Part shown: positions 18,993 to 27,730 of the stretch, piece after piece | Layout of the letters: every line of letters starts with the position of its first letter | Numbering within the stretch: position 1 is the stretch's first letter | Source of the DNA: Gammaproteobacteria bacterium | Lineage (GTDB): Bacteria > Pseudomonadota > Gammaproteobacteria > UBA6429 > Thiohalophilaceae | Assembly (NCBI GenBank): GCA_016194635.1 | Contig: JACQBC010000030.1 | Location: 264,471-328,470, forward strand | Direction of reading: 5' to 3' | Length of the DNA stretch: 64,000 nucleotides | Program-made: the position numbers and the translations under genes | Notes under the pieces: model-generated | What the model was told of the DNA's origin: nothing | What the model saw: only the letters and a program-made list of their open reading frames with translations | The model's database searches: none

Positions 18993-20315
18993 GTGAGTAA
19001 ACCCAGTTCAATGACCGCCCCCGCTCACCGCCTCCACCCCAACCTGCTCAGCCATTGTGTCGAACTATTGCAGGAAGTACAGCTCACCACGCTGCCGGCC
19101 GATGCCAGAATACATACCTATTTTCGTACCCAAAAACAATTGGGTAGCCGCGATCGGGGGTTTATCGCCGAAACAGTGTACGGCGTGTTGCGCCAACGGC
19201 GCCTGTTGGAATATTTGATTCAACCCTTTGCCGTCACCCCCGGCACGTTAGTCGCCAGTTATTTATTGCACATCGGTGGATTAAGTGCGCGCGCCTTGGA
19301 AGAGGCGAAATTCACCCACAGTGCCGCTGTAGGGGTGCGCGAGTTGGTCGAGCAGATCCGCGGGTGTGATAAAAGTCAGTTACCCTTGGCGGCCCGCGCC
19401 AATCTTCCGGATTGGTTATTGGATCGTTTGCTGCCGCAGTACGGTGAAGCCCACACACTGATCATTGCCCAATCGATGAATCAACCGGCCAGTGTTGATG
19501 TGCGTATCAACACCCTCAAAGCGAGCCGCGAACAAGTGGCACACTCCTTGGAACAAGAAGGTTATGCTACGCTTGCCACCCCCTACTCGGCGGTGGGGCT
19601 GCGCCGTGACAAACGCGGCCCCCTAAATCAAACCAGTGCTTTTAAAAACGGCTGGATCGAGGTACAAGACGAAGGCAGTCAACTATTGGCGGTGTTGTTA
19701 GAACCCCAGCCCGGTACCCAGGTCGTGGATTTTTGCGCCGGGGCAGGCGGCAAAACCTTGCAACTTGGCGCCCTGATGCAGAATCGCGGCAGCTTATACG
19801 CCTTGGATATTGCTGAAAAACGTCTGCAACAATTCAAACCGCGCTTAAGACGCGCGGGTTTGGACAATGTGCGTAGTATTCTGATCCGCGATGAAAACGA
19901 TGTCCATGTCAAACGCCTGCGCGGCAAAATTGATCGCGTCTTGGTGGATGCCCCTTGCAGCGGGACCGGCACGCTACGGCGCAACCCGGATATCAAATGG
20001 CGTGAGATTAACTTAACCGCGCTCACCACCACACAAACGGCGATCCTCGCCGCCGCCGCGAAACTGCTAAAGCCCGGAGGACGCTTGGTCTATGCCACCT
20101 GTAGCATTTTACCGGACGAAAACGAACAGATCATCACAGCGTTTCTAAACACCCACGCGGATTTCTCGATTATACCGGTCAACACGATCTTGCAGCGCCT
20201 TGCGATCCCCCTCACTATGCCTAGCGACGCCTTGCGCCTATGGCCACATGAACACCACACCGATGGTTTTTTTGCGATGGTATTGGAACGCGGGCTAACA
20301 CCGAGGCAGAATTAA
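18993..20315 (+). CDS. rsmB: RsmB-type rRNA cytosine-C5 methyltransferase
   Basis: SAM-dependent RNA m5C methyltransferase of the RsmB/NOP2 family, 440 residues (E. coli RsmB has 429). An N-terminal NusB-like helical part precedes the Rossmann domain with VVDFCAGAGGKTLQLGALM. The two catalytic cysteines are Cys322 in VDAPCSGTGTLRRNPD and Cys370 in YATCSILPDENE. Starts at GTG 18993; an in-frame ATG at 19011 is an alternative with AGGTGAG upstream. The gene is not next to fmt/def as in many relatives, so RsmB versus another m5C enzyme is not fully settled. Confidence 0.88.
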   Translation: MSKPSSMTAPAHRLHPNLLSHCVELLQEVQLTTLPADARIHTYFRTQKQLGSRDRGFIAETVYGVLRQRRLLEYLIQPFAVTPGTLVASYLLHIGGLSARALEEAKFTHSAAVGVRELVEQIRGCDKSQLPLAARANLPDWLLDRLLPQYGEAHTLIIAQSMNQPASVDVRINTLKASREQVAHSLEQEGYATLATPYSAVGLRRDKRGPLNQTSAFKNGWIEVQDEGSQLLAVLLEPQPGTQVVDFCAGAGGKTLQLGALMQNRGSLYALDIAEKRLQQFKPRLRRAGLDNVRSILIRDENDVHVKRLRGKIDRVLVDAPCSGTGTLRRNPDIKWREINLTALTTTQTAILAAAAKLLKPGGRLVYATCSILPDENEQIITAFLNTHADFSIIPVNTILQRLAIPLTMPSDALRLWPHEHHTDGFFAMVLERGLTPRQN

Positions 20316-20332
20316 TCCCCTCACGGTTTTAT

Positions 20333-21265
20333 TTAGCGCACATCACCCTTGCGCATATCCAGGGATTGTTCCATTATCATCTGCGTGCCGCGCTGCAAGG
20401 TGAATTGCCATTTAAGATTAACCCCCACCTGATAACGCGTGTCGGATTCAAAATTCACGCGCACGATATCATCCGCTTGACAGAGAATCGGTTGCAGTAC
20501 AGGGAAATACAATTGCTCCCAATGGGTTTGGTGCACAAACGGGCTGGTGGAAAGTTTAATACCCGTGATCAATTCGCATTCCCACCACACGGCCGCGCCG
20601 TACAACATGACCTCGTTATCCAACTGCCATTGCCCACCGCCCTTACGCAAACTTTTATTACTGCCCGAAAAATCCACCGTGTCCCAACGTTGCGCTCCGC
20701 GCCGGCCTTCCAGCAGATCATCCTGCGCGAATTTACGCACGTATAAATTATTCAAGGTCATGGTTTTGGCCGAGGAAAAATCCAAATCGAATCCGATCTT
20801 ATCCCAGCTACATAAATCTTGATAAAACCGCGGCGCGATCACGACCGCGACATACTGGGTAATCCTCTGTGGGATTATAATTCCACCCGGTTTTAAAAAC
20901 CGTTTGGCATCTTCAATGGTTTCGATAATATTTTCTTCGTAGGCATAATTTCCCAAGGTTTCAGACACGATGATGTCCACCGCTATTGGCTTGGCCACTT
21001 TGCTGGAGTGATCATGGATAAAGTGGCAATGTTGGACACGGTTCTGGCGGGCTAATTTCTGACTGAGTTTGATCACCGGCGAATATTCGTACATATAGAC
21101 CGATTTAGCCCCGAGTTTACTGGCGAGGAACCCCAATAACCCGGTACCCGAGCCGACATCGGCGAGCGCGGATTTGCCCGGCACGATGACATGCTGCAAC
21201 GCCTGATAAAACGCTTGGTTTCGCGCCGTATCGGCCAGGATATTGCGTTGATACTCGATGATCAT
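20333..21265 (-). CDS. Protein arginine methyltransferase-like enzyme
   Basis: 310-residue SAM methyltransferase. Motif I is DVGSGTGLLG (residues 36-45), followed by an acidic ribose-binding residue in VYMYEYSPV. Two hallmarks of the PRMT family are visible. The double-E loop is SETLGNYAYEE (Glu102 and Glu110/111), and the THW loop is Thr247-His248-Trp249 in HQTHWEQLYFP, followed by a beta-barrel-like C-terminal half. These residues bind the substrate arginine in eukaryotic PRMTs. Bacterial members are uncommon and their substrates mostly unknown. Convergent with rsmB, 17 bases apart. Other protein or small-molecule substrates cannot be excluded. Confidence 0.8.
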   Translation of the reverse strand: MIIEYQRNILADTARNQAFYQALQHVIVPGKSALADVGSGTGLLGFLASKLGAKSVYMYEYSPVIKLSQKLARQNRVQHCHFIHDHSSKVAKPIAVDIIVSETLGNYAYEENIIETIEDAKRFLKPGGIIIPQRITQYVAVVIAPRFYQDLCSWDKIGFDLDFSSAKTMTLNNLYVRKFAQDDLLEGRRGAQRWDTVDFSGSNKSLRKGGGQWQLDNEVMLYGAAVWWECELITGIKLSTSPFVHQTHWEQLYFPVLQPILCQADDIVRVNFESDTRYQVGVNLKWQFTLQRGTQMIMEQSLDMRKGDVR

Positions 21266-21320
21266 GCATATGAGCGAATGGGATTTACGCTATCATCGCA
21301 TAACCTCTCCTGGCATACCA

Positions 21321-22118
21321 CTAAAAGGCGATAGCCGCGGGCATAAGGGTAAGCTGTTGACGCACTAAATGATTTTCCACCAAGAAACGCGTGATGGTCT
21401 CATAGGTGGCGGTGACAACGTGTTCGTCCTGATCGGATAAGGCAATGTCCGGGACAAACACCGTGCCGAGGAGTAATTTGAGTGGATTTACCCGCACCTC
21501 TTGGGCCTTGAAATAGGCGCGTTCATTGGCCTTAATCTGTTGAATATTTTCCGTCTGGTAAATGGCCGCGACAAGGATGTCCAAGGTATGGCTGGTACAA
21601 TTCTGAAATCGGGTTTGATAGGGATTGGCGATGATCGAATAACGTGGATTGTGTAATTTCTGTGGGATATCCGACTGCATGATTTGCCACAACCGTTGCT
21701 GTAATTCCGTGTTCGGGATCAGCACCCCGGCCTTTAATTCCGCCACGCCACTGAAGAAGTCCACGGGGAAATCGCTGATTAAATAACTGCGCGCGGTGTC
21801 GGTGGGTTTTTGATACAAACTATGAATCGCGTATCCCGGCAGCTCGCGCCCATCGCGCAATTTAATCGTGGAATACACCGCGATGCCGATATGGGTGTAT
21901 TCAAACCCCTTGGGTAATTCATCACCGGCGCGGCCTTTACGCGCGACAATCGCCACATAGGCGTGTTGCGCTGCCAATGCGTGCTCCACTTGTTTGCCGA
22001 AAGTGACGACTTGCTCAGCGCTATAGGGACTTGGACCGCCGGCCTGACTACTGCCGGCGGCCTGCACCCCCGTCAACCAAACCGCGATAAACCCCGCAAT
22101 GATCAGACACCGCCCCAT
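21321..22118 (-). CDS. DUF2145 family exported protein
   Basis: 265 residues with a signal peptide (MGRCLIIAGFIAVWLTGVQAAG). The body matches the DUF2145 pattern: AYVAIVARKGR, FEYTHIGIAVYS, LHNPRYSIIANPYQTRFQNC and TLDILVAAIY. The histidine and the later cysteine in TRFQNCTSH are placed as in permuted NlpC/P60-type hydrolases, so a periplasmic peptidase or amidase role is possible. It follows a small exported protein on the same strand with a 4-base gap, forming a two-gene operon. Confidence 0.82.
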   Translation of the reverse strand: MGRCLIIAGFIAVWLTGVQAAGSSQAGGPSPYSAEQVVTFGKQVEHALAAQHAYVAIVARKGRAGDELPKGFEYTHIGIAVYSTIKLRDGRELPGYAIHSLYQKPTDTARSYLISDFPVDFFSGVAELKAGVLIPNTELQQRLWQIMQSDIPQKLHNPRYSIIANPYQTRFQNCTSHTLDILVAAIYQTENIQQIKANERAYFKAQEVRVNPLKLLLGTVFVPDIALSDQDEHVVTATYETITRFLVENHLVRQQLTLMPAAIAF

Positions 22119-22122
22119 GGTT

Positions 22123-22458
22123 TTATTCCTGGGGTTGTACCATGGCTTGATACGGTGTTGGCCCCGCCGTCACCGTTTCTTCCGCTACCGGTAACGGCTT
22201 GCCACTGTCGTCGTTGGCGAAATTCAGCAGGGCATCGCCGCCTTTGCCGCTGGCGTGACCGATCGCGCCGACAAATTTCAGTGGTATGGCAACCACCGCG
22301 CTGGACACCTGCACGACTCCGACCACCGATTCGCCGAGCCCTTGCGCGGAATGGGTCACGCCATTGCTGAAGTTTTGACTACTGCCTTGCGCCATGACAA
22401 AAGGCGTCACGCTTAACGCCCCGGCGATCCCAACGATTTTCCAATACGTGGCTTGCAT
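22123..22458 (-). CDS. Small exported protein, partner of DUF2145
   Basis: 111 residues with a signal peptide (cleavage near VTPFVMAQG). The mature part is rich in glycine, alanine and valine with a hydrophobic stretch (VVGVVQVSSAVVAIPLKFVGAIG) that could insert in a membrane. It has no cysteine. I do not recognise a named family. It overlaps nothing and immediately precedes the DUF2145 gene, so the two are likely expressed together. Confidence 0.75.
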   Translation of the reverse strand: MQATYWKIVGIAGALSVTPFVMAQGSSQNFSNGVTHSAQGLGESVVGVVQVSSAVVAIPLKFVGAIGHASGKGGDALLNFANDDSGKPLPVAEETVTAGPTPYQAMVQPQE

Positions 22459-22681
22459 TGCGATTACTCCTGTGTTGTTTGCCTACAGGGCTCACAATGG
22501 GACAGACCACCGCGAAAGTAAACCGCAACACGCAACGGTGCAGGGCTTGGCTACGATCGGTCGCGATAAATGCTACGACTATTGTCGCGGAAGAATTAAA
22601 CAGCCGTTCCTAAGAAGCGCGTTATTGTGGTTAATCTATACTACTCCCCTGGTACCCGTGAGCAGAAAAAATCATTACCCT

Positions 22682-23530
22682 ATGACCTCCCTCAATGCCT
22701 TGCTTGAACAAATACACAGCGCGCAGACCGAAAACCGGTTGCAATTACCTTCCTTACCCGACGTTGTTCTGGCGATACGGGAGGCCGTACACGATGAACG
22801 CAAGGGCGTGGCGCATGTTGCCCGGTTATTACAACTGGACCCGATTTTATCCGCGCGGGTGCTGAAGATAGCCAATTCACCGCTTTACCGTACGGGGCAA
22901 CCTTTAACAGACATCAAACACGCGATTAACCACCTCGGGCTGGCGATGACACGCAATCTAGTAACCTGCTTGGCCATGCACAATCTGTTTGATGTCCGCT
23001 CGTTTGCCATGAAGCAACGGATCCGGGAATTATGGCAACACAGCGCTCAAGTCGCGGCCATAACCCAGGTGCTGGCCAAATCCCAACGGGGCCTATCCCC
23101 CGACAAGGCATTGTTGGCGGGTTTATTGCACGATATTGGTGTACTACCCATCCTGGTGTATGCTGATAACTATCCCGACCTGTGTGACAACAACAGGTTA
23201 TTGGATCAGGCCATCCGTGGCGCGCGCGCGGAGCTGGGTAATAGTGTATTGAAAAACTGGCTAATGGACCCCGATATCGTCAATATTCCGTTGGTCGCGG
23301 ATGACTATAGCTACGATCATGCCGGTGAAGCGGACTATGCCGACCTGGTTATCATGGCACAGATCCACAGTGGCTTCGGCCAACAAACCCCCCGGCCAAT
23401 GCTGGATTTGAACAAGACACCGGCTTTTAGCAAACTGACGATCAGCAAACTAGGCCCGGACGCGAGCCTGGAGTTACTGCAGCAGGCCAACCGTGAAATA
23501 GCCGCCACCATCAGGATGCTGCAAAATTGA
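22682..23530 (+). CDS. HDOD domain protein
   Basis: 282 residues from ATG 22682 (MTSLNALLEQIHSAQ). The frame is open further upstream but that part would overlap the divergent exported gene and has no family match. The HDOD fold is evident: LPSLPDVVLAIREAV, ARVLKIANSPLYRTG, IKHAINHLGLAMTRN and the HD-like GLLHDIGVLPIL. HDOD proteins are signal-transduction modules without phosphodiesterase activity, often in motility or stress control. A second HDOD gene lies at 25229. Confidence 0.9.
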   Translation: MTSLNALLEQIHSAQTENRLQLPSLPDVVLAIREAVHDERKGVAHVARLLQLDPILSARVLKIANSPLYRTGQPLTDIKHAINHLGLAMTRNLVTCLAMHNLFDVRSFAMKQRIRELWQHSAQVAAITQVLAKSQRGLSPDKALLAGLLHDIGVLPILVYADNYPDLCDNNRLLDQAIRGARAELGNSVLKNWLMDPDIVNIPLVADDYSYDHAGEADYADLVIMAQIHSGFGQQTPRPMLDLNKTPAFSKLTISKLGPDASLELLQQANREIAATIRMLQN

Positions 23531-23568
23531 TACATGCTTATACGTATACAAGGGAACAGAATTAATTT

Positions 23569-24222
23569 CTATCCCCGAATCTTTGCGGATTGGAGTCGAT
23601 GCCGTAGGTATTCAACCAGCCCCGGCATGATCGAGAGTATGATGATCCCCAAGATCACCAAGGTTAAATTGTTTTTAACCCAGGGAAGATTGCCGAAATA
23701 AATCCCCGCGCTAACAAACACTACCACCCAAGCAATCCCGCCGATGATGTTATAAGCGATGAAGCGCGCATAACGCATGTTGCCGATTCCTGCCACAAAG
23801 GGCGCGAAGGTACGCACAACGGGAATAAAACGCGCGATGATAATGGTCTTGCCGCCGTGTTTTTCATAAAACCGTTGTGTACGGTGTAAATGCGCCAGTT
23901 TAAAAAAGCGTGCATCGGGGCGTTTAAACACCGCTGGTCCAAATTTGCGTCCAATAAAATAATTGAGGCTGTCGCCGAGTACCGCCGCCGTAATCAGCAC
24001 CCCACACAGCAACCCCGGATTTAATAATCCCGCGCCGGCCAAGGTGCCGGTAACAAACAACAAGGAGTCACCCGGCAGAAAAGGGGTCACCACTAAACCG
24101 GTTTCGCAAAACACAATTAAAAATAAAATCCCGTAGACCCACATTCCATAATGGGTGGTAAGATCTAACAAATGTTTATCCAGATGCAATAACAAATCGA
24201 TAAATTGGCTCATTAACTCCAT
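23569..24222 (-). CDS. DedA family membrane protein
   Basis: Inner-membrane protein of the DedA superfamily (VTT domain), 217 residues, implicated in phospholipid (undecaprenyl- or phosphatidylethanolamine-type) flipping and proton-motive-force homeostasis. The family motif FFETGLVV-like appears as FCETGLVVTPFLPGDSLLF. The conserved arginine motif IIARFIPVVRTFAPFVAGIG also appears, with the FIGRKFGP loop before it. Four to five helices. GAGAG-like GAGAG is absent but GAGAC precedes the start. It sits 13 bases after mazG on the same strand. Confidence 0.93.
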   Translation of the reverse strand: MELMSQFIDLLLHLDKHLLDLTTHYGMWVYGILFLIVFCETGLVVTPFLPGDSLLFVTGTLAGAGLLNPGLLCGVLITAAVLGDSLNYFIGRKFGPAVFKRPDARFFKLAHLHRTQRFYEKHGGKTIIIARFIPVVRTFAPFVAGIGNMRYARFIAYNIIGGIAWVVVFVSAGIYFGNLPWVKNNLTLVILGIIILSIMPGLVEYLRHRLQSAKIRG

Positions 24223-24235
24223 ATGTCTCTCAATG

Positions 24236-25027
24236 CTAAGTATGCTGTTCGCGTTTTACTTGTTGCCACAGTATTTCCATTTGATCGATGCTGGTGGATT
24301 CCAGCGACTGTCCGGCGCTGGTTAAATGCTGTTCCATGGCGCGAAACCGTTGCTCGAATTTTTGGGTGGCCGCGCGCAACACGGTTTCAGCATCACACTG
24401 GGCATGGCGCGCAAGATTCACACAGGCAAATAACAAATCCCCCATTTCTTCGGCGCGCTGGTTGGGATTATCCCACGCCTCGTGCACTTCGCGCAGTTCT
24501 TCGTGTACTTTATCCACCACCCCCTGGTGGTCAGACCAATCAAATCCCACCCGCGCCGCGCGTTTCTGGATTTTTTGCGCCAGGGTTAATGCGGGTAGGG
24601 TCCGTGCAACCCCGTCTAACACACTAAGCTGTCCGTGGTTGGCGCGGTTTTTACGTTCTTGTGCCTTGAGGTTTTCCCAATGTTCGTTCTGCGCGGCGGC
24701 CGAGTCGATCACCGTCTCGCCAAAAACATGCGGATGGCGTCGTTCAAGCTTGTCGCAAATCGCCGTGACTATTGCGTTAAAATCAAACTGCCCCTGTTCC
24801 CGCGCGAGCTGCGCATAAAATACGACTTGAAATAACAGATCGCCTAGTTCTTCGCGTAGCGCGACAAGGTCACGACGTTCAATAGCATCAGCCACTTCAT
24901 ACGCCTCTTCCAAGGTGTGCGGGAGAATCGAATTAAACGTTTGTTCTTTATCCCAAGGACAACCCTGCTGCGGATCACGCAAGCGGGCCATAATGTTGAG
25001 TAACCGATCGATTGAAGCCATACCCAT
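24236..25027 (-). CDS. mazG: Nucleoside triphosphate pyrophosphohydrolase MazG
   Basis: Hydrolyses (d)NTPs to monophosphates and pyrophosphate; in E. coli it limits ppGpp and clears damaged nucleotides. 263 residues, identical in length to E. coli MazG. Both MazG repeats are present: CPWDKEQTFNSILPHTLEEAYE with EELGDLLFQVVFYA in the first, and VDKVHEELREVHEAW with EEMGDLLFACVNLARH in the second. Metal-binding EExxE and ExxD patterns are intact in both. Confidence 0.96.
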   Translation of the reverse strand: MGMASIDRLLNIMARLRDPQQGCPWDKEQTFNSILPHTLEEAYEVADAIERRDLVALREELGDLLFQVVFYAQLAREQGQFDFNAIVTAICDKLERRHPHVFGETVIDSAAAQNEHWENLKAQERKNRANHGQLSVLDGVARTLPALTLAQKIQKRAARVGFDWSDHQGVVDKVHEELREVHEAWDNPNQRAEEMGDLLFACVNLARHAQCDAETVLRAATQKFEQRFRAMEQHLTSAGQSLESTSIDQMEILWQQVKREQHT

Positions 25028-25228
25028 ACTTTAACAGGTAGTGAGCAAGCGACGCTAGAATCGAATCACGGGTTGTCGTGCAGCAAGGGCCAGAGGTCAG
25101 GCTGATACCCATTAGAGTACTCAGAGCCATGGCTGTTGTTGGGGGGATCTAAACACACTTAACCCTGATTAGATTCAACGCCCTTCCCTAGGAAAAGGAT
25201 AAGGTGCAAGGGGTGACGATCACATTTG

Positions 25229-26143
25229 CTAATACGGACGATAGCTCCGCGGTAAAATCGATTCGAGGGCCTCGGTGAATAATTCTCCGGCATCTTTGAA
25301 AATCCCGTCTTGGATCGATTCATTCAAGCCGGTGGTTTGCCACGCGTAGGGTTCAATCGTATGCTCACCGTATTCCTCCTCCAGCCCCTGTTCGGCGACA
25401 AAGGTTAACCCGTTGGCGATATGCACCAAGGCAACGTCGATGATCGCATCATCGGACTCTTGGGGTTGGTGGTGATGCCTCACGGCATACATTAAGGTTT
25501 TTGGCATTTGCCATACCTTGAGTAGCTCACCGCCCACCATCGCGTGGTCAAAACCGAGGACTTGGCGTTCAAGTTCAAGATCCGAACCCTGGTTTTCTTT
25601 TTGCAACCGCAGGATTTCACGCGCCTCACCGGGCAGACGATGACTGATGATCAATTTACCGATGTCGTGTAATAACCCCGCCACGAACAAACGTTCACTG
25701 TGTAGTACATGGCAACGTTGCGCCAGTAACTTGGCGACCACCCCGCAATACACGCTGTGTCGCCAGAACTTCACCATGTTCAATACATCGTTGGGAATTT
25801 TAGAAAACGCCTCCACCGCCGAGGCGGCCAGCACCAGCCCTCGCAGTTCGCGTAACCCAATCACCGTCACCGCGCGTGATACCGTCTCGATGCGGGAAGG
25901 AAAGCCATAAAAAGAGCTGTTAACAATTTTCAATAAGCGCGCGGTCAGACCGGTATCTTGGCATATGACCTTACCAATATCATTGGCATTGATTTTTGGG
26001 TCTTCCAGCATCTCATTGACGCGAATACACACCTCGGGCAAGGACACCAACCGCACCACCCCCGATACCAGCTCATGGGGGGTGATCTTAGGTTTGGTCT
26101 GCGTCCTGTCTTGATACGAATTTGAACTACGGCGTTGCGTCAT
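25229..26143 (-). CDS. HDOD domain protein
   Basis: 304 residues from ATG 26143 (MTQRRSSNSYQDRT); a GTG six codons upstream is a weaker alternative. The HDOD domain spans about residues 25-225: VRLVSLPEVCIRVNEML, ARLLKIVNSSFYGFPS, VSRAVTVIGLRELRGLVLA and the HD pair FVAGLLHDIGKLIISHRLP, followed by VRHHHQP. This copy keeps the HD and the later histidines of HD-GYP-like proteins better than the one at 22682. A regulatory role is likely. Separated from mazG by 200 bases with no visible gene. Confidence 0.9.
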   Translation of the reverse strand: MTQRRSSNSYQDRTQTKPKITPHELVSGVVRLVSLPEVCIRVNEMLEDPKINANDIGKVICQDTGLTARLLKIVNSSFYGFPSRIETVSRAVTVIGLRELRGLVLAASAVEAFSKIPNDVLNMVKFWRHSVYCGVVAKLLAQRCHVLHSERLFVAGLLHDIGKLIISHRLPGEAREILRLQKENQGSDLELERQVLGFDHAMVGGELLKVWQMPKTLMYAVRHHHQPQESDDAIIDVALVHIANGLTFVAEQGLEEEYGEHTIEPYAWQTTGLNESIQDGIFKDAGELFTEALESILPRSYRPY

Positions 26144-26161
26144 GCGAAGACCCAGTATCAC

Positions 26162-26708
26162 TATGGTTAAAACCGGAATTGTTCGCCCTGGTTAGCGACC
26201 TTGGGGGAAACAAGCTTTAGGCGAAAACTGTGACGCCAGGCCGACAGGGGTAGCGAATGACCGGTGTGCAACGCCGGCACCTTACTATGCCAAATACCAA
26301 AAGTTCAACTGCTATCGCCATAGTGACTACGCTATTGGACCAGGCGCGGTATTCATTCCCAATTTAGCGGTAAGTGCGCGTCGTTTACACGACACCAATC
26401 GCACTGGCTGGTGGATACTGATTATTTTAGTACCGTTGATTGGCATTATTTTACTATTAGTATTCTGGGCGAGTGACGGGCAACAGGGCGATAATCAATA
26501 CGGAGCAAATCCGAAAGCCGCCTAAATATTTATATTCTGTGGTGGCCTGTCTTGCACAGGCCAGCCACTGTTTTGAGCAAGCCGACGGTCTTGTGTGTGC
26601 CCCAGCAACCCGTTATTCACCTAACACTGTTTAACTTGCACGCCTCAGGTTGTGATAAGTGTATGATCGCATGCCGTCATAGGTATAAACCCTGGGAGAA
26701 ACGCTGTA
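26162..26708. other. Gene-poor region with a gene remnant
   Basis: About 550 bases between an HDOD gene and a GNAT gene. It holds the DUF805 remnant at 26280-26525 and the presumed promoter of the GNAT gene. No other open frame deserves annotation. Confidence 0.5.
26280..26525 (+). pseudogene. Remnant of a DUF805 (YhaH-like) membrane protein
   Basis: The frame ending in TAA 26523-26525 reads PNLAVSARRLHDTNRTGWW, then a membrane helix (ILIILVPLIGIILLLVFW), then a NQYGANP tail. This is the typical C-terminal half of DUF805 inner-membrane proteins. The N-terminal half, with its first membrane segments, is missing, and no plausible start codon exists in this frame. The frame is open upstream for some distance with only weak resemblance (YYAKYQKFNCYRH). 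It is most likely a truncated, inactive gene. Confidence 0.75.
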
Positions 26709-27143
26709 ATGGACAACATTTCCATCCACTGTGACAAGAATATCGCGACCCACGAATACGCCTCCTTGATGGCGGCGGTGGGTTGGGGACAGGTAACAGC
26801 CTACGATCCCGCCCAGGTGCTACGTTCCCTGCAGAATTATCCCTTTGTCGCCCACGCACGTTGGTGCAATACTGGTTTGATTGGCTATATCAGTGCCTTT
26901 TCCGATGGCGCGATGTCCACGTTTATTGGCGAGCTTGTGGTACACCCCGAATTTCAACGGCGGGGGATTGGTACGCGTTTACTGCAAACGGTAGAGGTGC
27001 ATTTCGCGGGGATTCCGGTCTATGTTAAACCGTTCCTGGAAGCACAAGCGTTTTTTCTGCGCAACGGTTATTTTATTCCAAAGCAGCCTATGACTGTGCT
27101 GGTGAAACGCAACGTGACCACCACCCCTGCTCCACATTATTAA
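26709..27143 (+). CDS. GNAT family N-acetyltransferase
   Basis: 144-residue acetyl-CoA-dependent transferase. The motif A for acetyl-CoA pyrophosphate binding is clear: GELVVHPEFQRRGIGTRLLQ (residues about 77-96). The usual late tyrosine-containing motif follows in AQAFFLRNGYFIPKQ. The N-terminal GWGQVTAYDPAQVLRSL resembles small-molecule acetyltransferases of the YhfO/PaiA type. GGGAGAAACGCTGTA gives a ribosome binding site upstream. Substrate unknown. Convergent with the next gene. Confidence 0.9.
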   Translation: MDNISIHCDKNIATHEYASLMAAVGWGQVTAYDPAQVLRSLQNYPFVAHARWCNTGLIGYISAFSDGAMSTFIGELVVHPEFQRRGIGTRLLQTVEVHFAGIPVYVKPFLEAQAFFLRNGYFIPKQPMTVLVKRNVTTTPAPHY

Positions 27144-27150
27144 TAATGAC

Positions 27151-27681
27151 TTAATCTTGTGGGCTCGGTAGACCTTGTTTAAGAAATTGTCGCGCCAGTT
27201 CCGCGATATCGGGGTACGAGTCGTGACTCAGCTTCTGCAGTACTTTGGACGTGACCCCTGGATTTTTCAAGACTTCAAAGCGAACCTCGATACTGCTATC
27301 CGAGGCCAAGATCCATAACACTTCTTCGGGGGCGTACTCGAAGCGGCCCATGACGCTGCGAACTTGGATCACACCATCGCGCGCGAGTGTCAGATAGGCT
27401 TGCAGCGGTGCAGATAAATTCGTCGCCACCGCCATACGTACTTGAGAATCCGCATCCTTGCACAGGCTGAGTAGCGTCGCCGCGGGCGCGCGGCGGTTGC
27501 TGGCCACCTGTTTACGCACCGCCGAGTCGGGATCGTTGGCAAGTGTGGTTAAGGTTTCCGCAGCTGTACTGGGTAGACCGGCGAGTCGGTGTCGTGTTTC
27601 AATAGTATCCGTAGCCGCGCAAGACAGCACCCACTGGCCGCCGAGAACACACATCAAAGCAACTGTTGAATAGGTTTTCAT
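27151..27681 (-). CDS. Exported HEAT/LRV-like repeat protein
   Basis: 176 residues from ATG 27679-27681 (MKTYSTVALMCVLGG). A longer frame exists upstream but runs into the divergent gene. An N-terminal signal ends near VLSCAATD, which might be a lipoprotein box, though the match is marginal. The rest is made of five or so about 24-residue repeats with the pattern LANDPDSAVRKQVASN, KDADSQVRMAVATN and ASDSSIEVRFEVLKN. These are like the leucine-rich-variant and HEAT families. Probably a periplasmic protein-binding scaffold. Confidence 0.8.
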   Translation of the reverse strand: MKTYSTVALMCVLGGQWVLSCAATDTIETRHRLAGLPSTAAETLTTLANDPDSAVRKQVASNRRAPAATLLSLCKDADSQVRMAVATNLSAPLQAYLTLARDGVIQVRSVMGRFEYAPEEVLWILASDSSIEVRFEVLKNPGVTSKVLQKLSHDSYPDIAELARQFLKQGLPSPQD

Positions 27682-27730
27682 CGTGTACTCCTTATTGACC
27701 GGGGCGCACTGAGTTTGTAAGGTAGGCTCA

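Noticed and set aside
22394..22681. N-terminal extension of the HDOD gene
   Set aside because: The HDOD family match begins only after the ATG at 22682. The upstream part overlaps a divergent exported gene and does not resemble any domain.
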